Below are positions 1-13,008 of a stretch of 64,000 nucleotides of DNA, piece after piece. Position 1 is the stretch's first letter; the number at the start of each line of letters is the position of its first letter. The notes beneath the pieces are model-generated. The model did not search any database and was not told the origin of the DNA. It was given only the letters and a program-made list of their open reading frames with translations. The stretch covers positions 89,655,168-89,719,167 of the forward strand of contig NC_089220.1 of assembly GCF_963924675.1 (NCBI RefSeq), read 5' to 3'. This stretch comes from Phocoena phocoena (taxonomy: Eukaryota > Chordata > Mammalia > Artiodactyla > Phocoenidae). Position numbers and translations under genes: made by a program.

Positions 1-1530
1 AAAGAATTAAATACCTAGGAATAAAGCTACCTAAGAAGACAAAAGACCTGTACTCAGAAAACTATAAGACACTGATGAAAGAAATCAAAGAAGACACAAG
101 CAGATGGAGAGACATACCATGTTCTTGGATTGGAAGAATCAATACTGTGAAAATGACTATACTACCCAAAGCAATCTACAGATTCAATGCAATCCCTATC
201 AAATTACCAATGGCATTTTTCACAGAACTAGAACAAAAAATCTTAAAATTTATATGGAGACACAAAAGACCCCAAATAGCCAAAACAATCTTGGAAAAAA
301 AAAAAAAAAAAAGCGGAGCTGGAGGAATCAGACTTCCTGACTTCAGACTATACCACAAAGCTATAGTACTCAAGACAGTATGGTACTGGCACAAAAACAG
401 AAATATAGGTCAATGGAAAGTCCAGAGAGATAAACCCATACACCTATACTCAACTAATCTATGACAAATGAGGCAAGAATATACAATAAAGAAAAACAGT
501 CTCTTCAATAAGTGGTGCTGGGAAAACTGGACAGCTACATGTAAAATAATGAAATTAGAACACTGCCTAACACCATACACAAAAATAAACTGAAAATGGA
601 TGAAAGACCTAAATGTAAGACTTGACACTATAAAACTCTTAGAGGAAAACATAGGAAGAACACTCTTGGACATAAATCACAACAAGATCTTTTTTGACTC
701 ACCTCCTAGAGTAATGGAAATAAAAATAAACAAATGGGACCTAATGAAACTTAAAATCTTTTGCACAGCAAAGGAAACTATAAACAAGACAAAAAGACAA
801 CCCTCAGAATGCAGAAAAATATTTGCAGATGAAGCAACTGACAAAGGATTAATCTCCAAAATATACAGACAGCTCTAGCAGGTCAATATCATAAATAGCT
901 CTAGCAGGTCAATATCATAAAAACAAACAACTCAATCAAATAATGGGCAGAAGACCTAAATAGACATTTCTCTAAAGAAGACATACAGATGGCCACGAAG
1001 CATATGAAAACCTGCTCAACATCACTAATTATTAGAGAAATATAAATCAAAACTATAATGAGGTATCACCTCACACTGGTTAGAATAGGCATCATCAGAA
1101 GAAAATCTAAAAACAATAAATGTTGGAAAGGGTGTGGAGAAAAGGGAACCCTCTGTACTGCTGGTGGGAACGTAAATTGATACAGCCACTATGGAGAACA
1201 GTATGGAGGTTCCTTAAAAAACTAAAAATAGAATTACCATATGACCCAGCAATCCCACTACTGGGCATATACCCAGAGAAAACCATAATTCGAAAAGACA
1301 CATGCACCCCAATGTTCATTGCAGCACTATTTACAGTAACCATGTCATGGAAGCAACATAAATGTCCAACAACAGACGAATGGATAAAGAAGATGTGATA
1401 AATATATACAATGGAATATTACTCAGCCATAAAAAAGAATGAAATTGGGTCATTTGTAGAGACATGGTTGGACCTAGAGACTGTCATACAGAGTGAAGTA
1501 AGTCAGAAAGAGAAAAACAAATATTGTATA
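1..1530 (+). pseudogene. L1 ORF2 C-terminal remnant (dead)
   Basis: This is the 3' end of the ORF2 protein gene (endonuclease and reverse transcriptase of LINE-1); only the region downstream of the reverse transcriptase core is present. The longest readable piece, 75-464 (129 codons), contains [20 protein letters not shown] and later [20 protein letters not shown], both typical of the ORF2 C-terminal half. After that the frame passes to 600-878 and then 1120-1398, so at least two frame changes separate the pieces. A lysine run after ILE comes from an expanded A tract. The last recognisable coding part resembles SEVSQKEKNKYCI near 1495-1530. No product is expected. Confidence 0.9.
871..920 (+). 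repeat. 26-bp tandem duplication inside L1
   Basis: AGCTCTAGCAGGTCAATATC begins at 871 and again at 897; 24 bases match exactly. The full-length L1 at 5990-13008 has a single copy at the matching place (about 12012-12035), so the duplication belongs to this copy. Confidence 0.9.
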
Positions 1531-1812
1531 TTAACACAGATTCGTGGAATCTAGAAAAATGATACAGATGAACCAATCTGCAAGGCAGTAGTAGAGACAT
1601 GGCTGTAGAGAACAAATGTACAGACACCAAGGGGGGAAAGGGGGGAAAGAGGATGAATTAGGAGATTGGGATTGACACATATACACTACTATGTATAAAA
1701 TAGATAACTAATGAGAACCTGCTGTATAGCACAGGGAACTCCACTTCGCTGTACAGGAAAAACTAACACAACATTGTAAAACAACTATACCCCAATTAAA
1801 AAAATATATTTA

Positions 1813-2289
1813 CAAATGCAATAAACAAATAATGAAAGCAAGAGCCAAACATTTTATTTGTCCTGAAATATAATATCGAGAAGTAATCGATTCTTTCAAT
1901 AACTAAAATCAGTAGACATAAAATAATTTTTTAAAAATAGAGTCCTTCAGAAATTTGAGATTACAAGCCAACCAGATGATGTAGGTTTCAAAGAATAAGG
2001 ATTTCTTCCATTAGGAGATGGAACGCTGAACCCTTATTTTTGACAGAGTCTCTATTGTTCTTTTATCACAATGTGCATCATTTTAGACATAAAAGTTATG
2101 AGGCATACACAGAAGAAGTAGCTGATAAGAAAATAACTAAATAATTTAACAAACTCTTAAATCTGTTTATGCCTTTGTATGACAGTTTAAAATCTCTAGA
2201 TGTGTTAATCATATAGGCTACATCAATTCACCACATTTTTTTCCAAGGGCCTCTGTACTAGGTGCTCATAAAGATTGGTGTCTGGGAAG
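1813..2289. other. AT-rich stretch, no gene; contains a copied 68-bp segment
   Basis: No coding or RNA feature is recognised. The only clear structure is 2047-2114, an exact copy of 3277-3344. The rest looks like unassigned non-repetitive or heavily decayed sequence. Confidence 0.6.
2047..2114 (+). repeat. 68-bp exact direct repeat, copy A
   Basis: The block from AGTCTCTATTGTTC to GGCATACACAGAA is identical to 3277-3344 in the same orientation, 1230 bp away. Copy B sits in its expected place within the old L1 5' region. Copy A sits in unrelated sequence, so A is probably the derived copy. Confidence 0.9.
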
Positions 2290-4877
2290 GACACCTAAAA
2301 GAATTCCCCTGAAAATGACAGACATCCAGTCTGCCCTGGTTTTAGGATGGAACAGGAGAATCTGTAGAAGTCTTCCTGAGCTCTGGACCCTGCATGAGAA
2401 CAAGGTGAGGATCAGGAGTCCCTAGAGAAAAGGCTACATATTACCCCCACATACCAGACCTTTCTATACTACAAAGCAAATATTGTCTGACATTAAGCAA
2501 GGAGCAGGGGATTTATCTGTACTGCAGACCAGCTCTAACATAAGGCAAAAGTCATCTGCCAATGAGAGAGAGAAAGGAAACACTTTCATGTCTGGTTACT
2601 ACCCTAACACCACAAAAAGTTGGCTGCCATTTGGGGAGGAGGGAAAATCCTTTTGTGCACCAGATGCTGCTATATGATATATAGAGTGCTACTGCCACGT
2701 GTACTCAACTTTTCCCTCACTACCACCAATAAAAGGCAAAGTTAGACTGCAATGGAAAGGGAGGCAAAGAGAGAGATAACTCATCTTGCACTATGTTAAA
2801 GTCAGGAGTTGTCTGCCATTAGAGAAGGATGAGAAAAATTGAAAAAGATCTACCCCTGAGACTCACACACACAATGCCTGCCTCAAACTGATGTTGGAGC
2901 AGAAGACTAGAGATATCTCCCTGCACCCACCATGATCCTTTACCAAATCATAAGCAATAACAGTCTGTGACAAAAGAAGCTAGAGCACAGAGAGAATGAC
3001 TATGTTATGCAAGCATACAGGGCAGCACACAGGGCCTGCTGAAAGCTTAGGGTAGAGAAGGGATAACTGAGAAAATCTTCTGGAACTCCAGGCCACAGAC
3101 AAGGGCAAGGAAAGGCAGTCCACTACAACAGAAATTTGAAACCTATGGTTCACTGAAGGTAACTACAGAAACAAAAAACGTAAAGTCAGTACAATTACTG
3201 ACTAGACTGACTTTAGCTACACACAAATGCCTTAACTACAGTGTGCCCATTTCTGGGCATAAATTATACATACTTCAGTCTCTATTGTTCTTTTATCACA
3301 ATGTGCATCATTTTAGACATAAAAGTTATGAGGCATACACAGAAAAAGAAAAAAAAATCAAGAAAAATGGACGCATTGTCAAGAGATAAGACACTTAACA
3401 GAACCAGATCTAGATATGCCCAGATATAGAAACTATATTGAAATAAGCATGATTAATATGTTAAATAATCTAGTGGAAAAATTAGACAATGTACATGATC
3501 AGCAAATTTGAACAGAATTAGAAGCTATAAAAAGAGATCAAATGGATATGTTAGAAATTTTTTAAAATATGATATCTGACCTAAAGAATTCCTTTGATGG
3601 TTCTATTAGCAGATTGGATACAGCAAAGAAAAGAAAAATTGTACTTTAAGATAGTTTGATAGTAATGATCCCAACAGAAACACAAAGGAAAAAAGAAAAG
3701 ACTAAAAAACAAACAAGTTAGCTAACAATAACAACAAAGAGAAAAAAATACATTCAAAATCTGTGAGGCAAAATAAAACATAAGAATATATCTGTAATTG
3801 GAATCCCAGAGAAAGAAGAGACAGACAAACAGACAGACACAAAAGGGCAGGAGAAATATTTAAAGAGATAAAGAAATCATGGCCAAGAATTTTCCAATAT
3901 TTACATATGATAATAATACACAAATACAAGAAACACAATGGACCCTAGAGAGTATAAATTCAAAGAAAAAAACTCCTAGGCATTTAATAGTTAAAAGGCT
4001 AAGATCCAAAGATAAATAGAAAATATTGAAGACTTTCATAGGGTGAAACATTTCAATCAGAGAAACAAAATTAAAATTATAGCACACCTCTCATCATACA
4101 CTTTCCAAATCATGGAACAATAAAAAATATTTAAAGTACTAAAAGAAAATACTGTCAAATTAAAATTCCATACACAGCAAAAGTATCTTAAAAAAAGAGT
4201 GTAATAAAGGGTTTTTTTTTTTAGCTAAACAATAGCTGAGAAAATTTATTGCCAAAAGGACTGCACTATAACAAATGTTAAAAAGTTCTTTGCAAAAGGA
4301 AAATAATACCAGATGGAAATTTAGATGTACACTAAGAATGAAGAGTATTAGGTCTGATTAAAGAGTTAGCAATGAGTTAGTAAATAAAAAATATTATCTT
4401 TATATTTAATCTCTTTAGAAAATATATTACAGCATATAGAAAAAAAATACTAATATATTGTGGCTTTTATAACATATATAGGAAAACAACACAGTCCAAA
4501 GAGAGAGAAACAGAAATATAATGTTGTAAGATTCTTACATTACATCTAAAATGGTATAATATTATTTGATGGTTCACTGAGATAAGTTAAAACTGTATAT
4601 TGTAAGCCCTAGAGCAATCACTAAAATAGGGGGAAAAAGAGACAATAAAAAATTTTTTTAAAATGTGTTTGAAAGACAAAATGTCACAGTAGTTTAGAAA
4701 GCACTTTGTTTCTTCTAAAGAAAAATATAATTTTACCATATGATTCAGAAATCTCACTATTGGATATTACACAAGAAGGAAAAAAACTTAGGTCTACACA
4801 AAGATCTATATGTGAAAATTAATAATACCTTTATTCATAATTTTTAAGAACTAGAAACAGTCCAACTGACTGATACA
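2290..4877 (+). mobile_element. Ancient L1: 5'UTR, ORF1 and linker, then start of 3' end
   Basis: 2290-3350 resembles the 5'UTR of old mammalian L1 families, with GC-moderate text about 'TGCCATTTGGGGAGGAGGG' and 'CTGTCTGCCATTAGAG'-like phrases. About 3355-4320 follows the pattern of ORF1, for example AAGAATTCCTTTGATGG and later TTTAAAGTACTAAAAG with CATACACAGCAAAAGTAT. 4320-4645 looks like the ORF1-ORF2 linker (AAGCCCTAGAGCAATCACTA). From about 4690 the sequence jumps to the ORF2 3' end (ATTTTACCATATGATTCAG). Almost all of ORF2 is therefore missing. The whole element is heavily mutated and noncoding. The family level is inferred by eye. Confidence 0.7.
3277..3344 (+). repeat. 68-bp exact direct repeat, copy B
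   Basis: Identical to 2047-2114. Here it is collinear with the L1 5' region around it, so this is the likely source copy. Confidence 0.9.
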
Positions 4878-5283
<406 letters not shown>

Positions 5284-5700
5284 ATAAGTAATTAGTATAT
5301 CCATACAATAAAATATTACTTGTCTATACAAAGTTATATAGCTCTGATACTTATAACAACATGAATTAAATCTCAAAAAACATTAGGCTAATGAAAGAAG
5401 ACAAAAAATAGACTATATACACTATGATCCTATTTATATGACAAACTAGGAAAGACAAAACTATCAAGACCACAACTCAGATCAGTTCTTTTCTTGGAGG
5501 CAAGCGTTGAGGAAAGAAGAATGACTGAAAACTGGCAGGAAGGAACAATCTGAGTAAAGGATATATTCTATGCTTTGATTTTGGTGGTGGTTAGATACAT
5601 ATAAACATTTGTTGAAAGTCATCAAGCAATACACTTAAAAAGGGCAAATTTTATTATGTACAATTTTTACCTTAATAAAAATTTTTAAAATGCATATTTT
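5284..5700 (+). mobile_element. Ancient L1 3' end (continuation)
   Basis: This resumes the L1 broken at 4877. It carries old-L1 3' text such as ATCCATACAATAAAATATTA and GGTGGTGGTTAGATACATAT, and ends in the A-rich AATAAAAATTTTTAAAATGC. Confidence 0.75.
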
Positions 5701-5926
5701 AAAAAAGTGACTGAAGTGACAACAGAGAGACACAAAGAATTTTTGTGAAAGGGAAGACACACCACATTCCATTGGGAGACAACATTTCATTCCCCTTTAG
5801 TCCTTTCGGTTGGCAATTCTTGCCTGTAGGAAGTGATTACTACATGCTCTCTGATATACTGTAATTAGACTAAATGCTTTGAATCTCACCTGAAATTCCT
5901 GAATCCATTGTAACACTATTAAAAAT
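5701..5926. other. Unassigned noncoding stretch
   Basis: No gene or repeat that I can name. Confidence 0.5.
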
Positions 5927-5989
5927 AATACTGGGTAACATTTATGTCATGATTTATATGTGGCAGGTCCTGTTTAAAGTCTTTATAGG
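5927..5989 (-). mobile_element. MIR SINE, first half (split by L1)
   Basis: TGGGTAACATTTATGTCATG ... TATATGTGGCAGGTCCTGTT matches the 3' part of an ancient MIR element read antisense. It stops at the L1 insertion and resumes at 13009. Its last 13 bases (5977-5989, AAGTCTTTATAGG) are the L1 target-site duplication. Confidence 0.8.
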
Positions 5990-7784
5990 GCTGACTTTCC
6001 AAGATGGCGGAGGAGTAGGATGATGTAGAGTTAACCTCTCCCCACAAACACATCAAGAATACATCTACAAATGGAACAATTCTCACAGAGCACCTGCTGA
6101 ACACTAGCAGAGGACCTATGACACCAAAAAGGACAAGAAAGATTCCCCCTGTAAACAGGTGGGATGAAAGAAAGAAGAAGGGAAAAGGAAGAGGAGAGGA
6201 AGCAGAATGGGACCTGTGTACCTGGCAGGGAGCTAAGGAGAGAAAAAATTCCCACACCTGGGGAAGCCCCCTCACTGGCGGGGAGATCAGCTGGGACAGA
6301 AGCGGAGCTTTGGGGGCTTGGAGGAGAGCCCAGCAACTGGTCTGTGGAAGGCATGACAGAGTGAGACCTACACAGATGGTCTGTGCCACAGCACTGTATG
6401 CCCCAGACTGAGACAGGTGTCTGTCAGTGTGCACATGGGCCGGGAGCTGGAATGTGGGGTTTGGAGAGCAGACCTGGGGATGGACTGCTGTTGGCTGTGA
6501 GGAGATGGCCCGAGGGGATGGGAGTGAGGGGTTCTGCAACCAGGACTTCTTGTGGAGGAAGCCTGGACTGCTACAGAAGCAAAGCTCCACTACTGAGTGA
6601 CATGCAAAGAGCGGCTGCCCACTGCAGCCTCTCTCCTCACACACCAGCCCCTGCCTCCACAGGCACTAAGAAGGGCTCCTGCCAGAGTTGGCTCACATGC
6701 CCCTGCCGTCTCCTCCTCCGTCACCCCTGCCCCATGCCTGGATGACCCACTTACCCCAATCACCACCTGATGGGCTCGCGTTTTCAAATTGCTACCCCAG
6801 CACCCTCCCGCCTGGGTGGCCCACTCACCCCCAATCACCACCTTGACTTCTTCCTGCCTGATGGGCTTGTGTTCTCCAACAACCTCTGGATCCAACTCTG
6901 GTGGGAGGAACACAGGCAGAGGTGAGGGTGAAACCACAGCTGAGCCCCAATGGCCATGTGACTAAGGAAGAAGAGTTGAAATCTCTCCTCATGGCTGCAC
7001 AGACCACAGAGTTATACCATCCTTGACGGCTTCCTAAATTTAGTGCCTGCAAAAAATCTGAAAGGACAACAAGTGCTCCTGCAGCTGTGATGGGTCTGGC
7101 TTTAGAAGCTGTAGGCTTTGTGGGCAGGTACACATGGGGGTTGGGCCAGGCAAGAGTCTAAGCTGCCTCCTTAGCTCCCACAGTGGTTCCAGGTGCATGA
7201 TTACTGCAGTCCTGGGACATGACCTCAGCGGATCTGTGCTGGTGGCCCAGTGAAAACAATGCCTGGGAGTCACCAGGGCCAGTTGCTGGCATATCCACAA
7301 TTAAGATGGGACTGAGAGCAGTGCCAACACCAGTGTATTTTGTAAGCCTACACAATGAGCAAAAGGGGACATAACAGAGCACATTCACAGGTGAACAGAT
7401 CCAGAGGAGTAATACTCAGTGGCTTCTCTCCCAGTGGGAGTGCTCCAATCCTGCCTACCTCACACCATAGATAAGAAACACTGCTAAGAAACAGATCAGG
7501 GGGCCTCTACTCAAACAACTAGTGAGAAGACCCTGTTCCTGAAAGGGCAGTGACAGCCACAGAGCAAAGGGGAGGCCCCACTCAATATCCAGGTCATGCT
7601 CTGGTTGCCACAACACCAGTCAAACCCCCAATCAAGAGGATAGTGGCACAAGCCTCTGGACCAACCTCACACACCAGGGGGCACAAGCCAGAAGCAAGAG
7701 GAACTATAGTCCTGTAGCCTGTGGAAAGGAAACCACAAACACAGTAAGTTAGACAAAATGAGGTGACAAAGAAATATGTTGCAG
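5990..7784 (+). promoter_or_regulatory. L1 5'UTR / internal promoter remnant
   Basis: About 1.8 kb of GC-richer sequence upstream of ORF1, starting with the YY1-type motif CCAAGATGGCGG. Many CpGs have decayed to TpG/CpA, which agrees with an old, methylated copy. The open frames here on both strands (for example 241 codons antisense at 5919-6644) are not conserved proteins and are by-products of base composition. Confidence 0.7.
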
Positions 7785-8640
7785 ATAAAGAATCAAGATA
7801 AAAACCTACAGTAACAACTAAATGAAGAGGAGATATGCAATCTACCTGAAAAAAAATTCAAGGTAATGATAGTAAAGATGATCCAAGATCTCGGAAAGAG
7901 AAAGGAGGCATGGATCAAGAATATACAAGAAATGTTTAACAAAGGCCTAGAAGAACTGAAGAACAAACAAACATAGATGAACAATAACCGAAATGAAAAA
8001 TACACTAGAAGGAATCAATAGCAGAATAACTGAAGCAGAAGAATGAATAAGTGAGCTGGAAGACAGAATGGTGGAAATAACTGCCATGGAACAGAATAAA
8101 GAAAAAAGAATGAAAAGAAATGAGGACAGTCTCAGAGACCTCAGGGAAAACATTAAACACACCAACATTCAAATTATAGAGGTCCCAGAAGAAGAAGAAA
8201 AATAGAAGGGCCTGAGAAAATATTTGAAGAGATTATAATCGAAAACTTCCCTAACATGGGAAAAGAAATAGTCACCAAAGTCCAGGAAGCACAGAGAGTC
8301 CCATATAGGATAACCCCAAGGAGGAACACAGCGAGATACATATTAATCAAACTAACAAAAATTAAATAGAAAGAAAAAAATATTAAAAGAAACAAGGGAA
8401 AAGCAACAAATAACATACAAGGGTATCCCCATAAGGTTATCAAACTCTGCAGGCCAGAAGGGAGTGGCATGATACATTTAAAGTGATGAAAAGGAAAAAT
8501 CTACAACCAAGAATACTCTACCCATCAAAGCTCTCATTCAGATTCGACAGAAAAATCAAAAGCTTTATAGAAAAGCAAAAGCTAAGAGAATTCAGCACCA
8601 CCAGACAAGCTTACAGCAAAAGTAAAGGAACTTCTCTATG
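7785..8640 (+). pseudogene. L1 ORF1 remnant
   Basis: The ORF1 protein of L1 is an RNA-binding coiled-coil chaperone that coats L1 RNA. This copy aligns with the ORF1 at 62954-63820 of the younger L1 in this window. The start is lost: the ATG there corresponds to ATA at 7785. Several in-frame stops follow, for example a TAG in the lysine-rich coiled-coil part near 7974. The C-terminal part (8483-8640) still reads KNLQPRILYPSKLSFRFDRK and then REFSTTRQAY, close to the younger copy. The ORF1 stop is also changed (CTC TAG to CTC TAT). No product is expected. Confidence 0.9.
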
Positions 8641-8863
8641 TGGGAAAGAGACCAGCAACTTAAAACAGCCTTATAAATATACAGACTGCTATACCATCAC
8701 CTCATGAGAAATGCAAACTGAAAAACTACAACAGATACACACACAAAAAAGAAAAAGTAACACAAACACAACAATAAAGAGGGTCATCAAACCACAAGAG
8801 AAGAGAACAAAAGAGGAAGGGAAGAAAAAGACCTACAAAAACAAACCCAAAACAATTTTAAAC

Positions 8864-11800
8864 ATGGCAATAGGAACACACATATTGATAATTACCTTAA
8901 ATGTAAATGTAGTAAAGGCTCCAACCAAAATATAGAGACTGGCTGAATGTATATGAAAACAAGACTCATACATATGCTGTCTACAAGAGACCCACTTCAG
9001 ACTTAGGGAAACATACAGACTGAAAGTGCAGGTATGGAAAAAGATATTCCACGCAAATGGAAATCAAAAGAAAGCAGGACTAGCAATACTCATACTAGAC
9101 AAAATAGACTTTAAACTAAAGACTGTTACAAGAGACAAGGAAGGACACTACATAATGATCAATCCAAGAGGAAGATACAACAATTGTAAATATATGCACC
9201 CAACGTAGGAGCAACTCAATATATAAAGCAAATGCTAACAGCCACAAAAGGGGAAATCAACAGTAACACAATAATAGTGGGGGACTTTAACACCCCACTT
9301 TCATCAATGGAGAGACCATCCAGACAGAAAATCAATGAGGAAACACAGGCCTTATATGACACATTAGAGCAGATGGACTTAACTGATATTTATAGAACGT
9401 TTGACAAAAGCAGCAGAATACACATTCTTCTTATATGCACATGGAATATTGTCCAGAATTGATCACATGATGGGCCACAAAGCAAGCCTCTGTAAATCTC
9501 AGATACTTGAAGCCATATCAAGCATCTTTTCCAACCACAACACTATGAGATTAGAAATCAATTACAGGAAAAAAAAAACATAAACAACACAAATACATGG
9601 AGGCTAAACAGTATGTTACTAAATAACCAATGAATCACTGAAGAAATCAAAGAGGAAATCAAAAAAATACCTAGAGACAAATGACAACAAAAACATGATG
9701 ACCCAAAACCAATGGGATGCAGCAGGAGCAGTTCTAAGAGGGTAGTTTATAGCAGTACAATTTTACCTCAAGAAACAAGAAAAATCTCAAATAAACAACC
9801 TAACCTTACACCTAAAGCAACTAGAGAAAGAAGAACAAACAAAACCCAAAGTTAGTAGAAGGAAAGAAATCATAAAGCTCAGAGCAGGAATAAATGAAAT
9901 AGAGCCAAAGAAAACAATAGCATAAATCAATGACCCTAAAAGCTGGTTCTTTGAGAAGTTAAACAAAATTGATAAAGCTTTAGCCAGATTCATCAAGAAA
10001 AAAAGGGAGAGGACTCAAATCAATAAAATTAGAAATGAAAAAGAAGTTACAGTGGACGCCACAGAAATACAAATGATCATAAAAGACTACAACCAGCAAC
10101 TCTACATCAATAAAATGGACAACCTAGAAGAAATGGACAAATTCCTAGAAAGATATAACCTTCCAAGACTGAACCAGGGAGAAACAGAAAATATGAACAG
10201 ACCAATCACAAGTACTAAAATTGAACTTGTGATTAAAAAATTCCCAAAAAACAAAAGTCCAGGACCAGATGGCTTCACAGGCAAATTCTATCAAATGTTT
10301 AAGAAAGCTTAACACCCATCCTTCTGAAACTGTTCCAAAAAATTGCAGAGGAAGGAAAACTCCCAAACTCATTGTATGAGGTCACTATCACCTTAATACT
10401 AAAACCAGATAAAGATACCACAAAAAAAGAAAATTACAGGCCAATATCACTGAGGAACATAGACACAAAAATCCTCAACAAAATACTAGCAAGCAGAATC
10501 CAACAATACATTAAAAGGATCATACACCATGATCAAGTTGTATTTATCCCAGCAATGCAAGGATTTTTCAATATCTGCAAATCAATTAGTGTGATACACC
10601 ACATTAACAAATTAGAAGAATAAAAAACATATGATCATCTCAATAGATGCAGAGAAAGCTTTTGACATAATTCAACACTGATTTATGAAAAAAACTCTCC
10701 AGAACGTGGGCACAGAGAAAATATACCTCAACATATAAAGGCTATATATGACAAACCTACAGCTAACATCATACTCAACAGTGAAAAGCTGAAAGCATTT
10801 CCTCTAAGATCAGGAGCAAGGAGAAAGATAAGAATGTCCACTCTAGCCACTTTTATTCAACATCGTTTTGGAAGTCCTAGCTACGACAATCAGAGAAGAA
10901 AGAGGAATAAAAGGAATACAGATTGGAAAAGAAGAAGTAAAACTGTCACTGTTGGCAGTCAACATGATACTATATGTAGAAAATCCTAAATATGCTACCA
11001 GAAAACTACTACAGCCCTTCAATGAATTAGGTAAAGTTGCAGGTTATGAAATTAAAACACATAAATCTCTTGCATTTCTATACACTAACAACAAAAGATT
11101 AGAAAGAGAAATTAAAGAAACCATCCCATTTACTATCATGTAAAAAAGAATAAAATACCTAGGAATAAACCTACCGAAGGAGACAAAAGACCTGTATTCT
11201 GAAAAGTATAAAATGCTGATGAAAGAAATTGAAGACGACACAAAAGATCAAAAAATATACCATGTTCTTGGATTGAAAGAATCAGTATTGCCAAAATGAT
11301 TACACTACCCAAAGCAATCTACAGATTCAATGCAACCCCTATCAAATTACCAATGGCATTTTTCACAGAACTAGAACAAAGAAATTTAAAATTTGTATGG
11401 AGACACAAAAGACCCCGAATAGCCAAAGCAATATTGAGAAATAAAAATGGACCTGGGGGAATCAGGCTCCCTGACTTCAGACTATACTACAAAGCTATAG
11501 TCATCAAAACAGTTTGGTACTGGCACAAAAATAGAAATATAGGTCTATGGAACAGGATAGAAGGCCCAGAAATTAACCCACACATCTATGGTAAATTAAT
11601 CTACGAAAAAGGAGATAAGACTATATAATGGAGGAAAGACAGTCTCTTCAATAAATGGTGCTGGGAAAACTGAACAGCTACATGTAAAGAAATGAAATTA
11701 GAACAGTCTTTGAAACCATACACAAAAATAAACTCAAAATGGATGAAAGACCTAAATGTAAGACCAGACACAATAAAACTCTTAGAGGAAAACATAGGCA

Positions 11801-12642
11801 GAACATTCTCTGACATAAACTACAGCAATATCATTTTTAATCCATCTCCCAGAATAATGGAAATAAAAATAAACAATTTGGAACTAATTAACCTCAAAAG
11901 CTTTTGCACAGGAAAGGAAACCATAAACAAAATGAACAACCCCAGAGAGTGGGAGAAAATATTTGCAAACGATGCAACCTAAAAGGGATTAGTCTCCAAA
12001 ATTTACAAATAGTTCATACAGCTTAATATATAAAAAAAAAAATCTACCCAATTAAAAAATGGGCAGAAGACCTAAATAAACATTTCCCCAAAGAAGACAT
12101 ACACATGGCCAAGAGGCATGTGAAAAGATGTTCAACATCGTTAATTATTAGAGAAATGCAAATCAAAACTACAATGAGATATCACCAGACACCAGTCAGA
12201 ATGGCTATCATCAAAAAGCCCACAAAGAGTAAATGCTGGAGAGGATATGGAGAGAAGGGAACCCTCCTACACTGTTGGTGGGAATGTAAATTGGTACAGC
12301 CACTATGGAGAATAGTATGGAGGTTCCGTAAAAAACTAAAAAATAGAGCTACCACATGATCCCGCAATCCCACTACTGGGCATATATTTGGAGAAAAACG
12401 CGGTCTGAAATAATACATGCCCCCCAATGTTCACTACAGCACTGTTTAGAATAGCCAAGACATGGAAGCAACCTAAATATCCATCGACAGATGAATGGAT
12501 AAAGAAGGTGTGGTACATATATACAATGGAATGTTACTCAGCCATTAGAAAGAATGAAATAATGCCATTTGCAGTAACATGGATGGACCTAGAGATTGTC
12601 ATACTGAGTGAAATAAGTCAGACGAAGACAAATATCGTATGA
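8864..12642 (+). pseudogene. L1 ORF2 (endonuclease-reverse transcriptase) remnant
   Basis: ORF2 encodes the endonuclease and reverse transcriptase that drive target-primed reverse transcription. The start ATG at 8864 is kept (ATGGCAATAGGAACACACAT). The endonuclease part still shows IIVGDFNTPLS with the GDFN motif at 9280-9291. The reverse transcriptase entry reads [18 protein letters not shown] near 10243-10300. At the catalytic site, where L1 has FADD, this copy reads LAVN (10952-10963), so both aspartates are lost. The C-terminal part reads [20 protein letters not shown] from about 11305. Many stops and frameshifts break it into pieces of at most about 110 codons. It is dead in both sequence and chemistry. 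Confidence 0.93.
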
Positions 12643-13008
12643 TATCACTTATGATGCATGCGGAATCTAACGAAAGGGTACAAATGAACTTATCTACAAA
12701 ACAGAAATAGAGTTACAGATATAGAAAACAAACTTATGGTTACCGCGGGTAAGAAGGGGAGGGATAAATTGGGAGATTGGTATTGACATATACACACTAC
12801 TATATATAAAATAGATAACTAAGAAGGACCTACTGTATAGCACAGGGAACTCTACTCAATACTCTGTAATGGGCTATATGGGAAAAGAATCTAAAAAAGA
12901 GTGCATACGTGTATATGTATCACTGATTCACTTTGCTGTACACCTGAAACTAACACAACATTGTAAATCAACTATACTCCAATAAAAATTTAAGTAAATA
13001 AATAAATC

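Larger units (their letters stand above)
1..1812 (+). mobile_element. L1 retrotransposon, 3' part (5' end outside window)
   Basis: This is the end of a LINE-1 in sense orientation. It starts inside the C-terminal part of ORF2 and runs through the 3'UTR to an A-rich end (AATTAAAAAAATATATTTAC) near 1812. It parallels positions 11150-13008 of the full-length L1 in this window almost block for block, which shows the family and orientation. Stops and frameshifts break the frame, an A-run expansion sits at about 296-312, and a 26-bp tandem duplication lies at 871-920. The TSD cannot be tested because the 5' end is missing. Confidence 0.95.
5990..13008 (+). mobile_element. Full-length L1 retrotransposon (about 7.0 kb), inactive
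   Basis: A complete LINE-1 in sense orientation. It opens GCTGACTTTCCAAGATGGCGG, has a GC-rich 5'UTR to about 7784, ORF1 and ORF2 remnants, and a 3'UTR ending AATAAAAATTTAAGTAAATA. It is flanked by a 13-bp TSD, AAGTCTTTATAGG (5977-5989) and AAGTCCTTATAGG (13009-13021), with one mismatch. The 5' end carries a YY1-type core (CCAAGATGGCGG, 5999-6010), the usual L1 initiator context. Both ORFs are broken, so it cannot move itself. The target was a MIR element. Confidence 0.95.

Noticed and set aside
5919..6644. 241-codon antisense frame, the longest in the window
   Set aside because: It lies antisense to the L1 5'UTR and crosses the L1/MIR border, so it cannot be a conserved gene. GC-rich stretch with few stops by chance.
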